This document shows, in pieces, positions 23,964 through 29,913 of a DNA stretch of 29,913 nt. The stretch spans positions 1 through 29,913 of the forward strand of contig USHA01000017.1 in NCBI GenBank assembly GCA_900554325.1, in the 5' to 3' direction. The first letter of the stretch is position 1. Every line of letters starts with the position of its first letter. Origin of the DNA: an uncultured Collinsella sp. (GTDB taxonomy: Bacteria > Actinomycetota > Coriobacteriia > Coriobacteriales > Coriobacteriaceae). The notes below the pieces were generated by a model. The model worked only from the letters and a program-made list of their open reading frames with translations. It had not been told where the DNA came from and made no database searches. The translations under genes and the position numbers were made by a program.

Positions 23964-24594
23964 ATATATTTCCCGAGGGCTCTTTATCTTTGGCGTTCAT
24001 TGTCGTGTACCAAATGTAGTCCGAGTCATAGAGTCTAACTATATGAGTGGAAAGCAACCGAATAATGAGTTTGCGCCACTCAAGTATCTCCTTTTCCAAT
24101 TTCTCATAACCCGAGGCGAGGCTTGCTTCGTCAACAAACGGAGATGATTGGTGTAGGTATTTTCCACACGTGCCATACGCTTCGATAAACTTCTCTTCTG
24201 TGAGATATCCCTCTTTTACATCAACAAACTCATCTGGTCGATTGTCATCGTGGGCCACGATTTCGATTGGTTGTGGATAAAAATCAGGGTGGATTCGCCC
24301 AATGTCTCTAAGTATGAGGCGAGCATTCCACATTTTTTCAATTTTATCTAACCGCTCGCGATACAAATCAGCATCAGAAACAAATGCAGAGAGGGCTATG
24401 AGCTCAAGAATCTTCCTGATTTGGAGTACACAAAACTCCATGTTCGTTATTCTGTAGGTCGTAGAACATCTCCCGAAGAAAATATCATCGATTGCTGCCA
24501 CACGCCTCTTCACTTCCGACATGTTCCTCAGATACAGCTCCCACAGACGTTGCTGACGTTCGAGCTCTTTGTCCTCCAGACCTCTTTGAGCCAT
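23944..24594 (-). CDS. Hypothetical helical protein
   Basis: Unrecognised 216-residue soluble protein, mostly helical and rich in charged residues, without TM segments or a signal peptide. The N-terminal helix (LEDKELERQQRLWELYLRNMSEVKRRVAAIDDIFFG) is followed by a second helix with a Cys/Ile-rich face (MEFCVLQIRKILELIALSAF) and the short motif RDIGRIH. A HEPN-type RNase shows R-x(4-6)-H in such helices, but one motif is too little for a call. The C-terminal part has GTCGKYLHQSSPF and a long amphipathic helix. The ATG at 24594 has GGAAGGG just upstream. AT-rich like its neighbours. Possibly works with the gene at 22598, which is on the same strand, but the promoter-like palindrome separates them. 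Confidence 0.65.
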   Translation of the reverse strand: MAQRGLEDKELERQQRLWELYLRNMSEVKRRVAAIDDIFFGRCSTTYRITNMEFCVLQIRKILELIALSAFVSDADLYRERLDKIEKMWNARLILRDIGRIHPDFYPQPIEIVAHDDNRPDEFVDVKEGYLTEEKFIEAYGTCGKYLHQSSPFVDEASLASGYEKLEKEILEWRKLIIRLLSTHIVRLYDSDYIWYTTMNAKDKEPSGNIFKRCSS

Positions 24595-25050
24595 GCTGCT
24601 GCCCTTCCGCCCTTGATTGAATCGAGAAATTACTCGCGAACGTTCTCCTGCGCACCTACTTTCGAGTTTGTCAACACAACACCGATGGGCACGGCGCCAC
24701 CCGCTGAGTACTCGGATCCCTCAGCCTTATACTCGATAGAAGTGTTGCTGATTCACCCATGCCTTATTGCCAGTCGCACTGTAGTAGAAATAACGCAAGC
24801 GTATATTTTGATGACTATGGCGGCGTCGAAATCCCCGGATGCTCATCTCTCCGTCAAGGAAAACATGCGGATTTGCTTTGCCTCACATCCACTCATGGTA
24901 CACCTGTCAAAAAAAGAAAGCACGATGGGGGCTTACTCCGCCCTTCTTGCGATTTGGGAATTAGGAGAGAAGCACCTCAAAGACGGACGTCTCAAACAAT
25001 TGGCGTGCGCCACCTAATCGATGCGCACCCCTTTTTCCAATCAAAGCTGC
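24595..25050. other. 456-bp region without a confident gene
   Basis: A plus-strand frame ending at 25017 (tail MGAYSALLAIWELGEKHLKD) stays open for several hundred bases and looks partly protein-like, but it has no ribosome site and runs antisense into the gene at 23944. It may be a degraded gene. The upstream side holds a perfect TTGACA on the minus strand near 24670 without a matching -10 box. Confidence 0.4.
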
Positions 25051-26796
25051 CTACTCAAACTGAATGGCTACCGCCCTTGCAAGATCGACCACTAAATCGT
25101 GTTTGATAGCCTCTATCCGATCCGAATTATTGCTAACCCGTTCCTTGATATCTTTGCCGAACAGAACGAGGTGAAATTGTTGGTCTCCAGCGACACAATC
25201 TTTGAGCGAAGCTAGATAAGTGGAGTAATCGGTAACCCTTGCCAGAGATCCATCCTTGCACACCAGCATCGCGTCGACTTCGTTATCCCGGTTGAAAACC
25301 GTTTTTGGCTTGGTTTCAAGAACGAAGACATCAAGGTTGTGTTTCTTCTTGGTTCCATCGAAAACCCTACTTCCCTGCGTGGAGCAGGCGTCGATAATGT
25401 GCTCGACAACGATTCCTTTTTGCAGCGGCATCACCGATGCCAGTTCGGCCTCCACACGTCTAACCAATTCATCATAGAGATTGATCCGTTTCGTGAGAGT
25501 AATAAAGTTTGAGGATTTGCGACAGACAAACGTATCAACCATCAACAGCAAATGCTCAATCGCCCCGCGTTCCTCCGAGGTCTCACATCCCAAAAGCAAC
25601 TCCTTGCGCGACTCCCTCAAATCGCACATGAGCGAAAAAAGCCAGTCTTCCGTACAATTGAAGTACCTCTCATCGTCACAATGATCCCAAAGGTAACTGA
25701 AACGCCGCTCCCTCAATAGACACACAAGACTTTCTGGCCGCCCATTGACATAGGCAAGTGCCAGATCGTGAACGATGCGCTTCACCAGCTCGTTCATCCT
25801 CGTCGTTCCGTGATGGTACACAAGGTACTTATAAACCAGATAGCGCTGATGATAAAAAGATTCGACTGCGGGAAGGGCATTAATTGACGGCACCACCCTA
25901 AGCCATACGCCGTCTTCCACAATCTGGATGTTGCTTGTAATCCTGTCAAGGTCGAACGCTCCAAGCTCCATGCCGGAAAAGCGCGGATCGCGCATGCTGT
26001 AATCGAGCCTGTCAGCATCAAGGTCGCTGGCAACGATAGTGTGTAGAAGGTATGCCGCTCCGTCCCCTGTCCCAGTAGAACATAGAATCCTCTTTGCTGC
26101 CATCCTGCAGACGCGTTCGAACGAATTGAGATTTACCTCTGGCAACACCACGTCTAGCAGACCGATTCCAATCCTCTCATGCAAAGCCTTTACCTTTTCG
26201 AGCTTCTTATGCTTTCTGGCAAAAGCATTGCTGATTTCCGCCAGGTTCTCTCCATCCTCTTCGACAAAGGCGTCTTCAAGGGAATGGCTGTACGGAAAGT
26301 GTCCGAGATCGTGGAGCAAAGCCGCTATGCGAACCGCCTCGAACGTAACGAGCCATGCGTACTCGCGCATCGCCGTTTCCGTCAACTCGTCGCTACCTCG
26401 ATCAGTCTCATGTTTGAGAATCGAGAACTCCAATCCATAGTGAGAGTACACGCTCAGTGAGTCCTCGGAGACAGCATATCCCTCAGCACCAACAATCGGC
26501 GCCATCGCTCCCGCAGCAGATCCCGAGCACCCCTTGATAAGGTCTTCGCAGGCAATGTAGAAATAATCGAGGGCTTCCCCTGAGGAGTTGTTCAAGATAG
26601 ACGTCACCATTCTGCCTGCGACTTCCATAGTTCCCAAACTGTGAAGGAAGCGGCAGCTATGGTTGCTTGGATACGTGTAGTATGCGGCACCGTTCTGGGA
26701 TATGTGTCGAAGCCTCTGAAACAGGACGTTATCCACTATCTTCTGTTCAACACCAGTGAGATAAATGTAGTTGTACAGCGGATCTCTGATAATCAT
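25051..26796 (-). CDS. HD-domain phosphohydrolase (SAMHD1/dGTPase-like)
   Basis: 581-residue cytoplasmic protein. The N-terminus MIIRDPLYNYIYLTGVEQKIVDNVLFQRLRHI and RFLHSLGTMEVAGRM are typical of the SAMHD1-like branch of HD hydrolases. The metal-binding HD pair is in ALLHDLGHFPYSHSLEDAF, and the later aspartate is in ASDLDADRLDYSMRDPRFSG. These enzymes remove triphosphate from dNTPs or act on related nucleotides. The C-terminal 200 residues are not assigned; they contain VFVLETKPKTVFNRDNEVDAMLVCKDG. The ATG at 26796 is chosen because GGAGG lies 8 nt upstream; the ATG at 26811 contains that site. 35 bp after the flippase gene, so it may be transcribed with the capsule genes. Phage defence is a possible role, since dNTP-hydrolysing HD proteins are known in that function. 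Confidence 0.88.
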   Translation of the reverse strand: MIIRDPLYNYIYLTGVEQKIVDNVLFQRLRHISQNGAAYYTYPSNHSCRFLHSLGTMEVAGRMVTSILNNSSGEALDYFYIACEDLIKGCSGSAAGAMAPIVGAEGYAVSEDSLSVYSHYGLEFSILKHETDRGSDELTETAMREYAWLVTFEAVRIAALLHDLGHFPYSHSLEDAFVEEDGENLAEISNAFARKHKKLEKVKALHERIGIGLLDVVLPEVNLNSFERVCRMAAKRILCSTGTGDGAAYLLHTIVASDLDADRLDYSMRDPRFSGMELGAFDLDRITSNIQIVEDGVWLRVVPSINALPAVESFYHQRYLVYKYLVYHHGTTRMNELVKRIVHDLALAYVNGRPESLVCLLRERRFSYLWDHCDDERYFNCTEDWLFSLMCDLRESRKELLLGCETSEERGAIEHLLLMVDTFVCRKSSNFITLTKRINLYDELVRRVEAELASVMPLQKGIVVEHIIDACSTQGSRVFDGTKKKHNLDVFVLETKPKTVFNRDNEVDAMLVCKDGSLARVTDYSTYLASLKDCVAGDQQFHLVLFGKDIKERVSNNSDRIEAIKHDLVVDLARAVAIQFE

Positions 26797-26831
26797 GCGG
26801 CGTGCCTCCATATCCGAATTAATCGAGACGA

Positions 26832-28301
26832 CTAGTTTCCAAGTTCCTTTCGCCGTGTCGAAACATTAAACAGCATGTTTTTGCACAGTGGAAACAGCTG
26901 CAAGCCCTGTAGCACGATAACGGCAATGAGGAACACACCCGACATCACATGCCAACAAGGAACTTGCATTGCCGTCACCAATGACTGAGCAGCGAGCAGA
27001 ACAAGTGTCGGAAGAAAAACTCGCCAACCGACCGTGAACTTGACGTACCTGCGCGAATCGCGGGCGCGCAAAGCGAAAACAAGTGCATTTCCCGCCACCG
27101 AGGCAACACATGCGCCATAAGTGCCAAGCGGAACTATAAAGACTGGAGTAAAAACGGCGCACACAGCAGCACCGACAAACGTTGTCCTCATGATGTAGGA
27201 GGTGTGCATCGTTGTGGTATAAACCGTGCCATAGAATGCATTGAAAACGTTCATGAGGTTAGCAATCAATAGGACAGAGATCATAGGCCAGGCAGAATAA
27301 AACTCTCCTTGTAAGAACACGGTGGCAACCCACGGCGCAGAAAATGAAATGAGCGCGCAGAGCACGGTCATCGTCGCCTGAAGGACGCAAAACACCTGTG
27401 AGAAGAACTGTCCAAGCCCCTCCTTGCCAGATTCTTGAAAGGCAGAAAGCTGCCATGCCTGCTGAAAAACCGAGTAGGCAGTATTGAGCAGGTTGGGCAG
27501 TTTTGCTGCTGCCGCAAACATGCCTGACGCTGCGATTCCGAGCATTCCGGTTATGAAAAACCGGTTGATGCTGGTACCGACCCACCAGAAAAGCGAATTG
27601 GGAATGAGTGGCAGTGCATATCGCAGCATGGGCAAACTGAGATCTTTGAGATGCGCCCGGCGTTCGACGGTAACGAAAATGGATCTTGCACCATTGAGCA
27701 CGAGCCTTCCCATGCCGCCGGTGGACAGATAGACCATGACGGCAACAAGCGGACCGACTGAGACGGATACGAAGTACCCGACGACCGACATATCAAGCCC
27801 TCCAATGAGGACGACAGCCAAAGAACAGGTGATAAACGAGGATACCCCCGCACAAACGGGAATGAGCCTAATCTCCCCCATTCCCCGCGCAATCTCACCA
27901 CAGAGCTGCAACAACGCGCTCGGCGCGTACGCAAGCACGAACCACCCTTTGAATGTTCCAAGCCCGCCGAAAACCCTCAGATCAAGCAGGGGAGAGAGCA
28001 GCGCGACAAGTGCGATCGAAGCAAGCATTATCGCGAAGCCGACGAATGAATACTCCGCACCACGGGCCCTGTCCCCCACGATGAAACGTACCGCTGCGTC
28101 CGCCACCGACAATGTGGCGAGTGGAGTGACGAGCGATATGACCGTGAGCGACATATCGGCAACGCCATACTCTCCGGCGCTCATAAATGCCGTATAGAGC
28201 GGAACGAGTAGGAAAGTCACCAGTCTTGTTGCAACAGCATTTACAGCGAATAAGCCAATATTGACGGCAAGCTGTCTATATTTGCGAGAAAAGATGCCCA
28301 T
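26832..28301 (-). CDS. Oligosaccharide flippase (Wzx-like)
   Basis: 489-residue multi-pass membrane protein of the MATE/MOP polysaccharide transporter superfamily that flips lipid-linked repeat units across the membrane. About 12-14 TM helices run from LAVNIGLFAVNAVATRLVTFLLVPLY to the C-terminus. The opening motif LVPLYTAFMSAGEYGVADM is characteristic. The length matches Wzx proteins. Start: the ATG at 28301 is 5 nt after AAGG; the ATG three bases upstream is too close to it. It begins just after the stop of the pyruvyl transferase gene, so the two are co-transcribed. Part of the capsule or exopolysaccharide operon. Confidence 0.9.
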   Translation of the reverse strand: MGIFSRKYRQLAVNIGLFAVNAVATRLVTFLLVPLYTAFMSAGEYGVADMSLTVISLVTPLATLSVADAAVRFIVGDRARGAEYSFVGFAIMLASIALVALLSPLLDLRVFGGLGTFKGWFVLAYAPSALLQLCGEIARGMGEIRLIPVCAGVSSFITCSLAVVLIGGLDMSVVGYFVSVSVGPLVAVMVYLSTGGMGRLVLNGARSIFVTVERRAHLKDLSLPMLRYALPLIPNSLFWWVGTSINRFFITGMLGIAASGMFAAAAKLPNLLNTAYSVFQQAWQLSAFQESGKEGLGQFFSQVFCVLQATMTVLCALISFSAPWVATVFLQGEFYSAWPMISVLLIANLMNVFNAFYGTVYTTTMHTSYIMRTTFVGAAVCAVFTPVFIVPLGTYGACVASVAGNALVFALRARDSRRYVKFTVGWRVFLPTLVLLAAQSLVTAMQVPCWHVMSGVFLIAVIVLQGLQLFPLCKNMLFNVSTRRKELGN

Positions 28302-28319
28302 CATACCCTTGCTAATAAA

Positions 28320-29303
28320 TCATCGGCTGAATTGCTTCAAAAATGTTTGGATGCCCGTCTCGTTAATCTTGATCCTCGTCTCCCGTTTTCTATTAATCAG
28401 ATCTGTTAGCAATGCCATATCTTCACGCTCCAATATCGGCAGACCGTAATCGTGTGCCATCTCTCTTGCGCGATTATCGATGGAAACTATTAGCGAACGG
28501 CGTCCGTGTTGGAGGGCTCTTATTCCTCCATGAAGCCGAGTGCCAACGTATTCGATATCAGCGTTCTTCTCTAGCAGTTCATCGTAATCATCAAGCGTGG
28601 GCGGAATGAGCTCGTAATCACCGTCTATGGACAAACTGGAGATATAATCGAGATCGCCACTCCCCTGAAGCCAGATATACACTTTTCTATGAGTGGCAAT
28701 TAGCTGCTCAACCATCGATTTATCATTTTGGGGATCACGTCTATAGTCCGTTAAGGTCGTTACCGCTTCTGAGGCAGAATGTGATGGTATTCCTGCACAA
28801 AAGTCAGGCGTCAGCTGCCACAGAGTTGCGCAGCCCGTATTAATGACATTGCGAATCCCCATAGATTCGAGCTTCTTTTTTGTATACTCATCCCTCACCG
28901 AATGCAGCATATCGCCCGACAGCAAACGGCGGTACAGGGTCTTTGAGTAGGAATCGACCGACTTGTCGTAGTTCTGCCAGCCACACCCAACGAGCACCAA
29001 GTTATCTACCTGAATCGTGTCAAGCAACGAAACATCCCACTGCCGAAAGCCGAACAACATGTTTGGCTTGAGTAGGTTCGAACCAAGCACGAAACCGATA
29101 TCGCTCCCGCGAAGATATCTTCTGTATCTAAAAGACGTCTTTTGATGCGTTGAAAGACGCACAATAAACTTGTCATTAAATAACGGCGCCAAGTGATGAC
29201 GGGCGCTATCGGATATGATTTCGTCCCCTACGTTTAACGTAGCACAACCGGGGTCAAAGAATAGAACTTGGTTGTTGTGGCGACTTCCCAATAGGCTTGG
29301 CAT
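28320..29303 (-). CDS. Polysaccharide pyruvyl transferase family protein
   Basis: 327-residue cytoplasmic enzyme that transfers pyruvate from PEP onto sugars of a surface polysaccharide. The family hallmarks are GDEIISDSARHHLAPLF near the N-terminus, the middle VGCGWQNYDKS, SVRDEYTKKKLESMGIRNVINTGCATLW, and the C-terminal VGTRLHGGIRALQHGRRSLIVSIDNRAREM. The ATG at 29303 has AGGAGAG overlapping the stop of the upstream polymerase gene, which shows tight coupling. It supplies negative charge on the capsule; the acceptor sugar is unknown. Confidence 0.9.
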   Translation of the reverse strand: MPSLLGSRHNNQVLFFDPGCATLNVGDEIISDSARHHLAPLFNDKFIVRLSTHQKTSFRYRRYLRGSDIGFVLGSNLLKPNMLFGFRQWDVSLLDTIQVDNLVLVGCGWQNYDKSVDSYSKTLYRRLLSGDMLHSVRDEYTKKKLESMGIRNVINTGCATLWQLTPDFCAGIPSHSASEAVTTLTDYRRDPQNDKSMVEQLIATHRKVYIWLQGSGDLDYISSLSIDGDYELIPPTLDDYDELLEKNADIEYVGTRLHGGIRALQHGRRSLIVSIDNRAREMAHDYGLPILEREDMALLTDLINRKRETRIKINETGIQTFLKQFSR

Positions 29304-29311
29304 TTTCTCTC

Positions 29312-29836
29312 CTAATTCTGTGAGGTAGCTACTTGTTGATCTGGTGTCATGGCACTGAACGCTGCGAACGAGAAAGCGAACAGGAAGAAATACATCGGAC
29401 TTTCGAAGCCGACGTTAAAACAAACCACCGCAATCGACGAAACAATGGAATATGTCAAGTAATTACTCCTCGACCGGGGAAGCCTTCGATGCGAGCAGCT
29501 CATGATATAGATCAATAGAAGAACGGCGCCTATCATCCCAAGCCTGAAAGAAATGGAAACGAATGAATTGTGACAACCGACCACATATAGCCTTTCCATG
29601 ACTGAGTACTCTGCAGTCGCAGCAAAAGGACCGGAAACAGCTTCCCCAATAAAAGACTGAGTAGCGTAAGAGGTGCCGAATCCAACTCCGACTCCAAACG
29701 TTTTTAGAAGCTGACGAAGCTCATCGCCCCAATACTGGAGCCTCCATGAAGTGTTTGCATCTAGACCAATCCACTCAAGAGGAATAAAGGGCAGTATGTA
29801 GCACACAAGAACTACAACAACGGAAAAGCAGACCAT
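29312..29836 (-). CDS. O-antigen polymerase/ligase family protein, C-terminal part
   Basis: Hydrophobic protein of at least 174 residues with about four TM helices (VCFSVVVVLVCYILPFIPLEW, SVMERLYVVGCHNSF...SISFRLGMIGAVLLLIYIM, IVSSIAVVCFNVGFESPMYFFLFAFSFAAFSAM). The loop GVGVGFGTSYATQSF and the GCHNSFVSISFRLGMIG stretch match the C-terminal half of Wzy/WaaL proteins, which are about 400 residues long. The first half is missing. The frame stays open for another 63 bases upstream of the ATG at 29836 and then meets a stop near the window end. That upstream part is GC-rich and unlike this protein, so the gene may be cut at a junction. Last of three capsule genes seen. Confidence 0.65.
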   Translation of the reverse strand: MVCFSVVVVLVCYILPFIPLEWIGLDANTSWRLQYWGDELRQLLKTFGVGVGFGTSYATQSFIGEAVSGPFAATAEYSVMERLYVVGCHNSFVSISFRLGMIGAVLLLIYIMSCSHRRLPRSRSNYLTYSIVSSIAVVCFNVGFESPMYFFLFAFSFAAFSAMTPDQQVATSQN

Positions 29837-29913
29837 GGGGCGTAAAAACTTACCGCCCTGGGCGTGCGGCAGAAATCTTGGAGACCGGGGCCTCCGTCCT
29901 TAGGCCGCCAGCC

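Noticed and set aside
23944..24594. HEPN ribonuclease for the helical protein
   Set aside because: Only one RDIGRIH-like motif and no further support; left as hypothetical.
1..29913. CRISPR arrays, rRNA and tRNA genes
   Set aside because: No regularly spaced repeats of CRISPR size and no recognisable rRNA or cloverleaf sequence were seen by eye; a covariance search was not possible here.

Overview
The window looks like a chromosomal segment from a high-GC, low-redundancy gut actinobacterium, most probably class Coriobacteriia and close to Collinsella. This is inferred from the combination of PTS and 6-phospho-beta-glucosidase genes, membrane-anchored LuxR regulators with about 12 TM segments, strong AGGAGG-type ribosome binding sites, purH, a BceRS-like two-component pair and a capsule locus. 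No rRNA or tRNA gene and no CRISPR array was seen. Almost every gene is on the minus strand. The clear exceptions are a GNAT acetyltransferase, a ferritin and a small hypothetical gene.

Layout, left to right. (1) 71-2600: a beta-glucoside PTS permease (EIIBC) behind its LicT/BglG antiterminator, with a RAT-like RNA site in the licT leader. (2) 2648-4600: a histidine phosphatase and an AAA-type ATPase with an unusual repeat-rich upstream region. (3) 4679-9230: an exporter-like ABC locus (two permeases and an ATPase cut off just after its signature motif) running directly into a double-HTH membrane LuxR protein. This looks like a deletion or fusion scar. (4) 9235-13150: an operon of two GH1 6-phospho-beta-glucosidases and a Cof-type HAD phosphatase ending in a clear terminator. 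It probably consumes the phosphorylated glucosides delivered by a PTS such as the one in (1). (5) 13379-15127: a BceRS-like two-component system, with a pair of near-perfect palindromes upstream. (6) 15459-18092: an unrecognised protein and purH. (7) 18328-22100: a GNAT acetyltransferase, a 156-bp element with 31-bp inverted ends, a DUF2207 membrane protein and a ferritin.

From about 22.5 kb to the end the sequence becomes visibly richer in A and T and the genes change character, which suggests an acquired island. It has a chimeric-looking small ORF at the edge, two unrecognised minus-strand proteins, a palindromic promoter resembling a paired SOS box, an HD-domain phosphohydrolase of the SAMHD1/dGTPase type, and then capsule or exopolysaccharide genes (Wzx-like flippase, polysaccharide pyruvyl transferase, and an O-antigen polymerase/ligase cut by the window end). 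The middle of this island (22.6-26.8 kb) is the best place to look for an undescribed, possibly defence-related, module. That is inference from context, not from recognised domains in all members.

Two non-coding observations may be the most transferable. A palindromic element of about 100 bp occurs twice (11610-11716 and 16337-16436), each time directly after a stop codon. Several operator-like repeats also sit upstream of the regulators and the ABC operon.
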